From a virus: a stretch of 20,875 nt of DNA. This document shows positions 1 through 7,645 of this stretch, one piece after another (the first letter of the stretch is position 1; each line of letters opens with the position of its first letter). Below the pieces are notes generated by a model. The model was not told the origin of the DNA, searched no databases, and saw only the letters and a program-made list of their open reading frames with translations. The stretch is taken from positions 1-20,875 of IMG/VR virus record IMGVR_UViG_3300025011_000220; one strand, written 5' to 3'. The translations under genes and the position numbers were made by a program.

Positions 1-141
1 CCCGTCCTCTGATCTGCGCCAATCTGCCGTAGAGGATGGAGGATTCCGGATCGATTGCCTCTCTGCTGCATATCTCGATGATGAGCCACTACCCGTTGAA
101 GAAAGACCGATCATTTGCCTCTCGGCATCGTATCTTCCCAT
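1..141 (-). CDS. Partial gene, unidentified virion-region protein (N-terminus only)
   Basis: This minus-strand reading frame starts at an ATG and stays open for 47 codons to the window edge, so only the N-terminus is visible. A strong ribosome-binding site (GGAGGGAGGTT directly before ATG) lies just past the stop of the transglycosylase gene. The visible part is hydrophilic and Ser/Arg-rich. It contains a repeated motif: RYDAERQMI at residues 3-11 and RYAAERQSI at residues 23-31, a 20-residue period. I do not recognise the family. Its place at the end of the internal-protein series suggests another virion or ejection protein, which is inference from position only. Confidence 0.7.
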   Translation of the reverse strand, partial: MGRYDAERQMIGLSSTGSGSSSRYAAERQSIRNPPSSTADWRRSEDG

Positions 142-153
142 AACCTCCCTCCT

Positions 154-1416
154 TTAGTTATTAATCGGTAATCCGTAGTAAAGCAATAGTTCATCAGTTT
201 CCTGATCTGATAACCCTTGCCCGATAATAGCCGCCCTAAGTTGCGGCTTAGTGTTAGGATTTACTGTTACTTCCCCGGTAGAAGAATCCTTTGCTGTGTA
301 CATAGTGTTCAGTCTTCCGATTAGCTCGTTAGGGTTAAGCTTATCTGTCGGTTTAGTTCCTATCGTCTTAGTTCCTGCGCTAACAGAATAATTCTTAGCC
401 TTACCAAGTACCCTGTCTAGATATGCAGGAGTTCCTTCTCCGTAGCCCATGATACCTTTATTTAAGTCCCCACCTGCCCATTGGATTCGTTTGGCAAGAT
501 AGGATGCCGCCCCATAAATAGATGATTTAGGGTCAGTTCGATTAACCCCTTCCTCGTTACCTGTAGTTGACAAGAATTGACCTAAGCCCGTTGCTCCTGA
601 TGTTGGATTAACAATCGTCGGATTCCAACTTGACTCTGCTTCGATAAGCCCAGCAAGAACAGCAGGAGGGATTCCGTTCTTGCTGGCTGCATCATTTACC
701 CAACCTGAATATTCCTGCGGCATAGTTCCGCCGGTAACCGTTCCTCCGCCTGTTCTGGTGATGCCCGCAATTAGTTCGTTATTGTCTGCATTCTGTTGCG
801 AAATTTTTCTATTTTCAGCATCGTTGTAATTATTAGAGTTAAGATTCGCCATGAACTGAGCGTTCTTAATCGCATCGGCGGTTCTCTCATAGGTATCTTC
901 ACCTTTATATTTAGCCATCATTTTCCCAACATTGTACTCGTTGGTGAAGTCATCCTGCTTGATCGTATGGTCAAGAGTGTCCTGCTTGTACTTATTGGCT
1001 ATCGAGTCCTGACCTTGATCATAGGTAAACTTATCCCTGGTATAAGCATTCGCCACCGCATCCTGAACCTGCTTCTGCTCCATGAGAAGTCTATCCATGG
1101 ACGGTCTACCCCTGTCGGAGTCAGGACGGGGAGCGTTATTGGCAGCCATTACGGACTTCATTTGTGCCGCTATATCGTTCGTTTGAAATGGCGACTGGTT
1201 GCTTTTTTGGAAAGAGTCGAATGTTCTCGCTGTACCCTCGGCATCATTTCCGAAGACACGCGTTACAGAGGGGCCAAGCATTTCATCGGTAATGCCCGTC
1301 CCTACTCCTCCTAGAAACACATCGTCTTCGTTGAACTTGGTTTGGCCCGGAATATATAACTGAACACCTTTATCTTTATTTCTGTCCATGTCAGCTTGCA
1401 GTGCATATACAGCCAT
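154..1416 (-). CDS. Virion-associated lytic transglycosylase (SLT-type domain), probable ejection protein
   Basis: This 420-residue protein has a soluble lytic transglycosylase fold in its C-terminal half. At about residues 249-281 it shows the typical order: a hydrophobic helix, then ES (Glu261 is the likely catalytic acid), then SWNP, SGATGLGQF and later a MGYGEGTPAYLDRV segment near 323-336. Such enzymes cleave the MurNAc-GlcNAc bond of peptidoglycan. The N-terminal 240 residues are polar, with loosely repeated Tyr/Asp/Lys segments (about 125-185) that look helical. There is no signal peptide, so export by a host pathway is unlikely. The position after the nozzle and fibre genes, among low-complexity proteins, fits an internal virion protein that locally opens the cell wall during DNA ejection. 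The ATG is preceded by AAAGGATG. The enzyme class is well supported; the virion location is inferred. Confidence 0.85.
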   Translation of the reverse strand: MAVYALQADMDRNKDKGVQLYIPGQTKFNEDDVFLGGVGTGITDEMLGPSVTRVFGNDAEGTARTFDSFQKSNQSPFQTNDIAAQMKSVMAANNAPRPDSDRGRPSMDRLLMEQKQVQDAVANAYTRDKFTYDQGQDSIANKYKQDTLDHTIKQDDFTNEYNVGKMMAKYKGEDTYERTADAIKNAQFMANLNSNNYNDAENRKISQQNADNNELIAGITRTGGGTVTGGTMPQEYSGWVNDAASKNGIPPAVLAGLIEAESSWNPTIVNPTSGATGLGQFLSTTGNEEGVNRTDPKSSIYGAASYLAKRIQWAGGDLNKGIMGYGEGTPAYLDRVLGKAKNYSVSAGTKTIGTKPTDKLNPNELIGRLNTMYTAKDSSTGEVTVNPNTKPQLRAAIIGQGLSDQETDELLLYYGLPINN

Positions 1417-1444
1417 GCGCTATCATCCTTTCAGTAAATCACTC

Positions 1445-2071
1445 CTAACCCGAATAGTACCCCCTGCTCCCATTAGAGTTAGTAAACGTATAACTCCCGT
1501 CAGCGTACTTGGTTATATTTGTTGCTCCGGGATGTAATGCTGAAATGGACGCAGGAAGCATTGTTGCCGATTGTCCTCCTGAACTCGATGGTGATCTAGT
1601 CAGCTTCTCACCGGTTATAGGATTAGTAGCAGCGAACCCATCAAATTTATTCCAATCCATTTGGTTACCAAATCGGTTCTGCTTCTTCATCTCCTCAAAT
1701 TCAGCCGCCCATTGCTTCAACTTCTCCTGAAACTCATACTGCTCATTACCCTGCACCCTTGACGCTAAAGTGGGAACCCCATAATAATCGTACGCCCCTC
1801 TTGCGTCGTTATCCGTCGTCTTGTTGGCAGCAGTAATATGGGTAACCTTATTCCCCTGAGCATTGTACGGATTACCCGGCCTACTGATAGGCTGCACGCT
1901 ACTAGATGCAGTCCTAATAGCATTAGCCTGTTGAGTTACTGCCGGATCTGAGGCAGGAACAGAAGCATTAACATTCGTGCCAATCGGATACCCTTGGGGT
2001 GATTGAGTCACCGCCTGTACAGGTGTTCCATCCGTATAGTATCCCGGTCTATTGGGATCAATAGTAGGCAT
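1445..2071 (-). CDS. Hypothetical virion-region protein
   Basis: This 208-residue protein belongs to no family I recognise. Residues 1-105 are Pro/Asn/Thr/Gln-rich and probably disordered. Residues about 108-133 form a charged amphipathic helix (QYEFQEKLKQWAAEFEEMKK). The C-terminus is Ser/Gly-rich and ends in a Tyr/Thr/Asn stretch that could be beta-structured. The ATG has an excellent ribosome-binding site (AAAGGAGGAGTGAACT) in the short gap after the 511-residue gene. Together with its neighbours it forms a run of polar low-complexity proteins ahead of the transglycosylase. This arrangement resembles the internal or ejection protein cassettes of short-tailed phages. That role is inferred from context. 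Confidence 0.75.
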   Translation of the reverse strand: MPTIDPNRPGYYTDGTPVQAVTQSPQGYPIGTNVNASVPASDPAVTQQANAIRTASSSVQPISRPGNPYNAQGNKVTHITAANKTTDNDARGAYDYYGVPTLASRVQGNEQYEFQEKLKQWAAEFEEMKKQNRFGNQMDWNKFDGFAATNPITGEKLTRSPSSSGGQSATMLPASISALHPGATNITKYADGSYTFTNSNGSRGYYSG

Positions 2072-2085
2072 AGTTCACTCCTCCT

Positions 2086-3621
2086 TTACACATTCTTATA
2101 TTGAGGTATCCCATCATCCCTCGTCCCAATTTTAGTAGAACCTGCTGGAACAACTCCTGCTGGTAACTGGTCAGCATAGATAGGGGCATAGTATTTCTTA
2201 CCATGAGAGGTGTACGTCAACCTGTAGCCAGTCAGTGCATAACCTCCGGCATTGGTGGCAGGAGCATTAGTTCCCGGCCCTACTATGGCATAATTCTTCC
2301 ACTCGGTGCCCGTCTTGCCTGTTGTTGTGCCTTCTAAGTCAGGAGTTATATTCCCGGATGCGTCAACAACATCAGTGGTCGGAGTTTCTTCTACAGGGTC
2401 GGTAGCGTCCACAGGGACTACGCTAATCGTTCCATCAGGGTTAACCACGACTCTGTCAGTGCCGTTACTAACATCCCCTGGGTAATTACCTGTTGTATTG
2501 CCAACCTGAATACCGTTCTCGAACTCTTGTTGGTCAACAGAAGCATTGTAATTCAGCGCCCATTGAGCTAATCCGGAATAGTATTGCGCTGTACTCAATC
2601 CAAGCTGTGCCGCGAACTGACTAGCGTTTTGGTCGAGTCCAGCTTGAGCAAGGGAATTCTGCGCTCCGTTCTGAGCTATTTGTGCTGCTAATTGAGCTTG
2701 AGATAAGCCAAGAGATTGAGCGAATTGAGCAGACTGGTTATTGATTTGTTGTTGTGCTTGTCCAGATGTTACCAACCATTGATTATCCGCGACCGCATCC
2801 CTGCCGTATTGATAAGCAGCCGTATTATAATCGACCGCAGCCTGAGCCTGAGCAGCAACTATCTTATCGGCATAACTAGCGTCGAGCTGTTGCCCTGCGA
2901 GATTATTAGCATTGATATTACTTGCCGTACCGATATTGTTAGCCAGTTGTTGTGTTGCGGATTCCCCGGATTGCAATAGCCCCATTTGCGTCAAGGCATT
3001 GCGGATATGTTGAGCGTTCACTTTGCCTGTGGCTGATGCTGTGTTGTTCGCTGTTTCAGTTTGGCCTGGTATCTTTGCCCGTTCAGTGTTATAAGTTCCA
3101 ACTTGTGCCGCTAATTGACCCTCCATAGTGGACTTGAGGTTTGCAAGCGCTTGGGCCTGGCGTATTCTTATTGCCTCTGCCTCTTGTTGTCTCGCAGCTT
3201 CTGCTGCAGCTTCCCTTGCTGCCGCCGCCTCTGCTTGTTGGCTGGATGTTGCTTGCATTGCCGCTATGGCAGCTTGTATTTGAGCTGCATAGTCAACGGT
3301 AGGAGGGGTAATAACTTCAGGGGTTGTTGTGGTAGGAGTAGTCGCAGGCGGGGTAGTAGTTGTGGGGGTTGTAGTTGGGGTGGTGGTTTCAGGCGTAGTA
3401 GCTGTAGGAGTGCTGTTCGGATTGGGTACACCTGGGATTCTAGCAGGTGGCCCTCCTTCAGCTAATCCGCTACCAGCTAGTCTGTCCGTTGTTGTAGTGG
3501 GGTATAGGCTCCTTGTGCTATCTTGGTTTACTGCTGTGGGGTATACAGTCTTTGTGCCTTGAGCAGCCGCAATGCTTGCTTTTCTTATTTCTTCAGCCGT
3601 TTGAGTCGTGGTAGTAGCCAT
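2086..3621 (-). CDS. Ala/Gln-rich, Thr/Pro-linker structural protein, candidate internal virion protein
   Basis: This 511-residue protein has a striking architecture. Residues about 71-108 are an almost pure Thr/Pro linker. Residues about 111-190 are Ala/Gln/Glu-rich and predicted to be a long helix or coiled coil. Residues about 200-365 remain Ala/Gln/Asn-rich and contain an internal repeat: SAQFAQSLGLSQAQ (297-310) and ASQFAAQLGLSTAQ (333-346), 36 residues apart. The C-terminal 70 residues are Tyr/Gly-rich and probably globular. The ATG has a textbook site (AAGGAGGTTAAAT). Long helical Ala/Gln-rich proteins beside a virion transglycosylase are typical of ejection proteins in short-tailed phages; this assignment rests on composition and context. 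A tape measure is less likely because no tail tube or sheath genes are present. Confidence 0.8.
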   Translation of the reverse strand: MATTTTQTAEEIRKASIAAAQGTKTVYPTAVNQDSTRSLYPTTTTDRLAGSGLAEGGPPARIPGVPNPNSTPTATTPETTTPTTTPTTTTPPATTPTTTTPEVITPPTVDYAAQIQAAIAAMQATSSQQAEAAAAREAAAEAARQQEAEAIRIRQAQALANLKSTMEGQLAAQVGTYNTERAKIPGQTETANNTASATGKVNAQHIRNALTQMGLLQSGESATQQLANNIGTASNINANNLAGQQLDASYADKIVAAQAQAAVDYNTAAYQYGRDAVADNQWLVTSGQAQQQINNQSAQFAQSLGLSQAQLAAQIAQNGAQNSLAQAGLDQNASQFAAQLGLSTAQYYSGLAQWALNYNASVDQQEFENGIQVGNTTGNYPGDVSNGTDRVVVNPDGTISVVPVDATDPVEETPTTDVVDASGNITPDLEGTTTGKTGTEWKNYAIVGPGTNAPATNAGGYALTGYRLTYTSHGKKYYAPIYADQLPAGVVPAGSTKIGTRDDGIPQYKNV

Positions 3622-3650
3622 ATTTAACCTCCTTTTTGGGAAATGGGCAT

Positions 3651-3671
3651 AAAAAATAAGCCAATTGGCTT
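3651..3671 (-). terminator. Putative weak rho-independent terminator
   Basis: Read on the minus strand, the palindrome AAGCC-AATT-GGCTT is followed immediately by ATTTTTT. It lies after the XkdX-like gene and before the 511-residue gene. The stem is only five base pairs, so termination would be partial. A second inverted repeat, AGTGGACGTA/TACGTCTACT (3690-3710), lies just upstream. Confidence 0.45.
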
Positions 3672-3689
3672 TAATGTTTAAAGATATTT

Positions 3690-3710
3690 AGTGGACGTAA
3701 TACGTCTACT
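3690..3710. repeat. Near-perfect 21-bp palindrome
   Basis: Two 10-bp arms (AGTGGACGTA and TACGTCTACT) surround a single central base with one mismatched position. The almost absent loop makes it a better candidate for a protein-binding dyad than for an RNA hairpin. It sits in the 99-bp gap between the XkdX-like gene and the 511-residue gene. Confidence 0.4.
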
Positions 3711-3720
3711 GCGACATAAC

Positions 3721-3855
3721 CTAGTATCCGAATTGTGCTAACCTATCAGCTACCATTGTGTCAACTTCTGTCTGTGTCAATTTCCCAGCTGCAACAAGTT
3801 TATTGAGGGTAGCAATACTCACGGCATTAATCATATATTTGTCATACCAACTCAA
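3721..3855 (-). CDS. XkdX-like mini-protein downstream of the tail fibre genes
   Basis: This 44-residue frame starts at TTG, immediately after the TAG of the preceding gene. Its ribosome-binding site, GGGGGTGA, lies inside the end of that gene with five bases before the TTG. The protein begins with a Trp/Tyr/Lys segment (SWYDKYMINAVS), then a GKLTQTEVDTMV segment, and ends DRLAQFGY. This resembles the XkdX family of 40-50 residue proteins found after tail fibre genes in PBSX-type prophages, where a W..K..Y start and a GKIT..Q..EI segment recur. The match is to a short pattern, so the family is tentative, but translation is well supported by the coupled start. Its function in that family is unknown. 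Confidence 0.65.
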   Translation of the reverse strand: MSWYDKYMINAVSIATLNKLVAAGKLTQTEVDTMVADRLAQFGY

Positions 3856-4098
3856 CTAAATCACCCCCGCGATAATTAAATCAGCCTGAAGGTCGCTTAT
3901 CATTTGTGCAATTTCTGCATTAGTCGGGACATATGGTTGAGGGGTTATCACGGGTTCAGGTGTGATAAATGTTCCGTTTGTTTGCATAATTTGTCCACAT
4001 TCACCTATATCTGATTGAATTTCATCCTTGGTTATAGCGGGGCCAATTCTTTCAGCGATTACCTTATTCGCGTTATCTAAGATGATAAACCTGGGCAT
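3856..4098 (-). CDS. Hypothetical 80-residue fibre-associated protein
   Basis: The gene starts at ATG behind AAGGAGTGATTTT and encodes 80 residues. Residues 1-25 look like a small beta-hairpin (PRFIILDNANKVIAERIG). A central Pro-rich linker (about 48-58, TPEPVITPQPYVP) leads to a C-terminal helix. It lies between the lectin-like repeat protein and the XkdX-like gene, the place where XkdW-like proteins occur in PBSX-type tail fibre modules. That positional parallel is the only hint of a role; I see no domain that fixes the family. Its last codons carry the ribosome-binding site of the next gene, so the two are translationally coupled. Confidence 0.7.
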   Translation of the reverse strand: MPRFIILDNANKVIAERIGPAITKDEIQSDIGECGQIMQTNGTFITPEPVITPQPYVPTNAEIAQMISDLQADLIIAGVI

Positions 4099-4109
4099 AA
4101 AATCACTCC

Positions 4110-4673
4110 TTATTTAAACTCTACGAGTTGCCAATGCAATGCTAGGGCAGGACAACTTGTGTGCCACTTGTAAATAGTTATATTTTGACTGTCCTTTATC
4201 GCATAGGTGATCATAGGCTCATTGGTACTATCCTGATTGAGTCGCTTTGAAACTGGCAAAAGAATTGCTTTATTAACATTAAGACTTGTTACTGAGATAT
4301 CCACAGAGCTTACCCCAGTGTTATAAGCAAGCGAATAGTCTCCCTTTTGAATGCTCTTTACATTATTAAATTCAATAACTTGCCAATATATTGGCACATC
4401 ACCAGCCGCGCCGTAGTATTGATATATTGAGAAGTTTATCGTTGTTGCGTCTACTATTTTCCCTTTTGTTTCAAAGTATTTATAACCTAATCCCAAATTT
4501 CCTTTGAAACCAAATAGTAAAACAGAGGAATTTGGATCAACGGAAGAAATGGCTACGTCTAACGATGTTGAAGTTAGTGTGGTGGTTCCACCTTGGATGC
4601 TTTTGATATTACTCCCACCACTACCGAAAATACTAGCCTTACTTAATAAATTACTACTCAATAACCCCTCCAT
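4110..4673 (-). CDS. Tandem beta-sandwich protein, H-type-lectin-like, candidate receptor-binding tail protein
   Basis: This 187-residue protein is two diverged copies of one domain. Copy 1 (about 23-102) opens with IKSIQGGTTTL and closes with IYWQVIEFN. Copy 2 (about 105-186) opens with VKSIQKGDYSL and closes with LHWQLVEFK. Between these ends lie alternating beta strands with SSVDPNSSVLL and TSLNVNKAILL at matching positions. The pattern of xxSIQxG, V(D/N)xNxxxLL and WQxxEF resembles H-type lectin-like domains of phage tail proteins, which bind sugars. The start overlaps the stop of the previous gene as TAATG. Position among the fibre genes supports a surface-binding role. The duplication is seen directly; carbohydrate binding is inferred. 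Confidence 0.75.
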   Translation of the reverse strand: MEGLLSSNLLSKASIFGSGGSNIKSIQGGTTTLTSTSLDVAISSVDPNSSVLLFGFKGNLGLGYKYFETKGKIVDATTINFSIYQYYGAAGDVPIYWQVIEFNNVKSIQKGDYSLAYNTGVSSVDISVTSLNVNKAILLPVSKRLNQDSTNEPMITYAIKDSQNITIYKWHTSCPALALHWQLVEFK

Positions 4674-4993
4674 TATGACGTCACCTCATTAACTCCCCAG
4701 ATATAGTAGTCCATATCAGCTATTACTTCCCCCTTAACCTTAATGGTCTTGGTAGTTGCAACGGGGATATTTAAGTCAGAACGGATTAAAGTATCTCCCG
4801 TTGGGATTGCCTTAGAGTATGGCACTATCCGTTTATCGTCGATTAGTAGTTCTGCTTTCTTGTCGGCAGCATTTGCGTTTGATATCGCAAATCCCTTCAT
4901 CACGAATGTTGTACTTGCGGCAATTGTGGCAACCGTAACCGAGGAAGTTGTCAATGTTCCTGAGTAAACTTGGTCTGTATATGTTTTAGTCAA
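4673..4993 (-). CDS. Small beta-rich tail or fibre-associated protein
   Basis: The 106-residue product is dominated by alternating hydrophobic and Thr/Ser residues (TLTTSSVTVATIAASTTFV near 13-31), giving a beta-sandwich impression, and ends in IWGVNEVTS. There is no signal peptide or membrane segment. Its start overlaps the end of the fibre-like gene by 8 bases and its stop overlaps the next ATG as TAATG, so it belongs to a tightly coupled run of tail genes. Many phages have a small protein of this size and character beside the fibre. I cannot assign a specific family. Confidence 0.75.
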   Translation of the reverse strand: MTKTYTDQVYSGTLTTSSVTVATIAASTTFVMKGFAISNANAADKKAELLIDDKRIVPYSKAIPTGDTLIRSDLNIPVATTKTIKVKGEVIADMDYYIWGVNEVTS

Positions 4994-5810
4994 TGTATCT
5001 GCACCCCCTTAAATCTAGGTATAGTTTGTCCGCTCGATACTGAACAGTTTCTGCCTGATGTCCAACAAGCGCATCGTTAACACCCTTAACCGTCTCGGTC
5101 GTTCTTCCATCTCCCGCAAGCCCATCCAACTCATCTTGAGTAGCAGGGTTAAACGCCAATTCAGCAGTAGTAATTGTTCCCAATGCAATCTTAATAGCTT
5201 CTAGGCTTCTATCAGGTATCTGCCCCAACACAACATCCTGAACCTCTCCATGAGTGGCAAACCTAGCGTCAGATTCAGTTTCCGTGAAGTATAGATTATT
5301 AAGTTGTCCTGCATTCAGCTCTGTCTCGGTGTAATATCGTCCATCATGATCAGAGCTACCCTTATGAGTATTAAGAGCAGTAGTATGTGCCGAATCGACA
5401 ATACCAAGGGCAGAAGATTGAGAAGTATTGTATCCGTCAGCAAGTGTCTTGAGAGCAGTTAAAAGCGTCTGTACATCATTGCCAGTTAACCCAGCTATAG
5501 TTTCTACCCCAACAAACTTTGCTCCGCTAGAACCTGCTGCGGTGGATTTTAGGATAGCTGTTAGAGCTTCTATAATACTCTGCACGCTAGACTGTGACCC
5601 GATGGAAGAGATGGGAGTCATTGCCGTATTGTCCGCCCCACTCGCTCCGTCTATTACAGAGTTTAGAAGCGCAACAACTGCATTTAGGGCTACTCTCATT
5701 TCCTCAGAACGCTTGTTGAAATTCTCCTTACCAACCGCAGGAGTCCAACCGGGATAATCAGATTGTGCTTCATGGTCAAATGCGAACGTATCCTTTGTTG
5801 GAAATGCCAT
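4986..5810 (-). CDS. Tail fibre-like protein
   Basis: This 274-residue protein has the look of a phage tail fibre or its virion-proximal part. Residues about 30-90 form helical segments. Residues about 151-185 contain two variants of a common fibre motif: GRYYTETEL (157-165) and LYFTETESDARF (173-184). In known fibres such Y(Y/F)TETE segments mark trimerising repeat regions. Residues about 186-260 continue with mixed helical and turn-rich sequence. There is no recognisable enzymatic spike domain. The ATG overlaps the stop of the 601-residue gene as TAATG. The position downstream of the nozzle candidate and upstream of the lectin-like protein supports the fibre call. Confidence 0.8.
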   Translation of the reverse strand: MAFPTKDTFAFDHEAQSDYPGWTPAVGKENFNKRSEEMRVALNAVVALLNSVIDGASGADNTAMTPISSIGSQSSVQSIIEALTAILKSTAAGSSGAKFVGVETIAGLTGNDVQTLLTALKTLADGYNTSQSSALGIVDSAHTTALNTHKGSSDHDGRYYTETELNAGQLNNLYFTETESDARFATHGEVQDVVLGQIPDRSLEAIKIALGTITTAELAFNPATQDELDGLAGDGRTTETVKGVNDALVGHQAETVQYRADKLYLDLRGCRYID

Positions 5811-7615
5811 TATCTCATCTCGCTTCCGCTATCGTACTGGACTCCGAGCGATATAACACTCATTCCTTCGTCCAACACGTTATTTCTAAACATAAACTGA
5901 AAATAGTTAGCTCGTTTTGACATTCTCTTTCGCTTTAGTACGGGGAAGAAGGAAGTATTATAAGTGAAACCAACGTAACTGAACCCAACATAGCTAAAGG
6001 CATTTGTCTGCATATTTAGGGCAATAACCCCGTTGCTTTGGCGTGAAAGAAACGTTAACTCGACTGATGACCTGTGTTGTGGTTTTGCGATTACATCCAC
6101 GCGATTAACGACTTTAATCCTACTTGGAGTACCTGTATTATCTTCTTTAGTCTTGTACCATGCGTCAATTGCCACACCGTCATCATTAGCTATTAGCTCA
6201 TCAAATTGATAGACAATGCCATCCGTGTTACTACCAAAGCAGAGAGTGTTGTCTATTTCAGCAAAGCAGGATGCAGGAACGTTTGTGTCGTACAGCCATG
6301 CGTTGAGTTTGTAATCCCAAATGTAGCAGACATCGTTGACGCATAATCCGTAATATCCATCGTGGTTGTATGAGATTGCATCCCATAAATCAACTTCCCT
6401 AAGTAGTCCGAGGTCGAGACGTTCAACTCCCGCCTTGTCGATGAGGTTGCTTATCTCATTGACCGATAGCCTGTCGTTAACTGTTGAGTTACCGAGGACT
6501 TGTAATACCCCATTGCTCGTAGAAGCGCATACAATGCTGTTGTCAACCTCTTGAATAGAACCCGGTATGTCACTACCCTTTTCGAGATTGATGGACGCAT
6601 ACGGGAATATAGGATAAGTTGCTCCATCTGCATAGGATAGGTATCCATGACCCTTGGAGTGTGATACGTAGAGTAGGTCGAAGATATGCGCTAATCCCGC
6701 GACATTTCCTGGCACCTTTTGAACTGCATCATCAGGGAAATAGTCCGCATTGTAGTTTTCTCCGTATAGACGAGAGTGCCATATTAGGTCGGGATAGTTA
6801 GGGTTGCCGCTAAAGAATACTGTCGCTTCTGATTTTCCTCCGAACACTTCTGAGATAGTACAATTTAGGATGTATTCGGGGTGAGCAAGGGATGCCTTGA
6901 ATGCCGTTATGATGACGTTGTTTGTGCCGATGGCAGGAGCGACATTGAAGGTGACTACGCCCGTTGTACGGTTGACGCTGAAGTTAGTTGTCTCGACCAT
7001 TGCTACTCCATTGACGATTGCTGTTATGGCCGTTGCGTCGAGAGAGGTGTAAGGGAGAGTATAGGCTGTTGCCGTACCTGTTGCGGTGAATGCGACACGG
7101 AATCCTGCAGATATTAAATTAAAACCTTCATTGACGGTCCCTGCATTGGGGGAGCCTGTCGGTGAGCGACCAATTAAGATAAGAGGTTTGTATGCCGTGT
7201 CCGTAACGTCTTCAGGGGTTGAGCCATCATATCTTATAAAGTCCGTTCCGTTGTGCATGTACATTTTGTCACTGAGGACAAAAAAAGAAGCCTTAGCATT
7301 TGCTAGGCCTGATTTAATCTCGATAGGTTGGTCGTTGTCGTATTGCTCGTAGAGTTTTGTGCTGTGTGCGATTATTTTGTAGCTATCGCCGTTTGCTTTT
7401 TTGTATTGGAATAAGCCGTTGATGCCACCGACTCCAAGGGATATGGGGTATAAACGCTTAAACCCGGGCCTTTTCCCTACCGTACCATCCCTGATTCTTA
7501 CATTTTGAAGCTCGGGGGAAAATTTAGGTGCAATTAAAGAAGGTGAATTAAGATAATCCAACCCTCCCGAAAAATCAGAATACGTTAACTCCCTTGACGT
7601 ATTAGGAAATTTCAA
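5810..7615 (-). CDS. Tail nozzle / packaged-DNA stabilization-type protein
   Basis: This 601-residue protein has an N-terminus (FSGGLDYLNSPSLIAPKFSPELQNVRIRD, about 15-43, then a KRPGFKRLY turn) typical of short-tailed phage nozzle or DNA-stabilization proteins, which open with a strand, a Pro-rich loop and an R(x)PG turn. The rest is beta-rich and would suit a propeller-like body. Near the C-terminus SYVGFSYVGFTYN contains a five-residue tandem duplication. Family resemblance is by architecture, not a firm match. The start is uncertain: the TTG chosen lacks a well-spaced ribosome-binding site, while a good GGGGTGAT lies about 20 bases upstream next to non-standard in-frame codons (ATC, ATA). 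The stop overlaps the fibre gene as TAATG. Confidence 0.7.
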   Translation of the reverse strand: MKFPNTSRELTYSDFSGGLDYLNSPSLIAPKFSPELQNVRIRDGTVGKRPGFKRLYPISLGVGGINGLFQYKKANGDSYKIIAHSTKLYEQYDNDQPIEIKSGLANAKASFFVLSDKMYMHNGTDFIRYDGSTPEDVTDTAYKPLILIGRSPTGSPNAGTVNEGFNLISAGFRVAFTATGTATAYTLPYTSLDATAITAIVNGVAMVETTNFSVNRTTGVVTFNVAPAIGTNNVIITAFKASLAHPEYILNCTISEVFGGKSEATVFFSGNPNYPDLIWHSRLYGENYNADYFPDDAVQKVPGNVAGLAHIFDLLYVSHSKGHGYLSYADGATYPIFPYASINLEKGSDIPGSIQEVDNSIVCASTSNGVLQVLGNSTVNDRLSVNEISNLIDKAGVERLDLGLLREVDLWDAISYNHDGYYGLCVNDVCYIWDYKLNAWLYDTNVPASCFAEIDNTLCFGSNTDGIVYQFDELIANDDGVAIDAWYKTKEDNTGTPSRIKVVNRVDVIAKPQHRSSVELTFLSRQSNGVIALNMQTNAFSYVGFSYVGFTYNTSFFPVLKRKRMSKRANYFQFMFRNNVLDEGMSVISLGVQYDSGSEMR

Positions 7616-7645
7616 GCTCTTTATCTGTGCGATGTTATCACCCCA

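Noticed and set aside
796-1314. 172-codon plus-strand frame opposite the transglycosylase gene
   Set aside because: It has no ribosome-binding site, runs antisense to a gene with a recognised domain, and its product looks like a shadow.
3115-3562. Cys/Ser- and Val/Gly-rich plus-strand frames
   Set aside because: They are complements of the Thr/Pro linker and Ala-rich codons of the 511-residue gene.
2086-3621. Tape-measure protein
   Set aside because: The length and helical content fit weakly, but no tail tube, sheath or assembly chaperone genes accompany it, and the portal and nozzle context favours a short tail.
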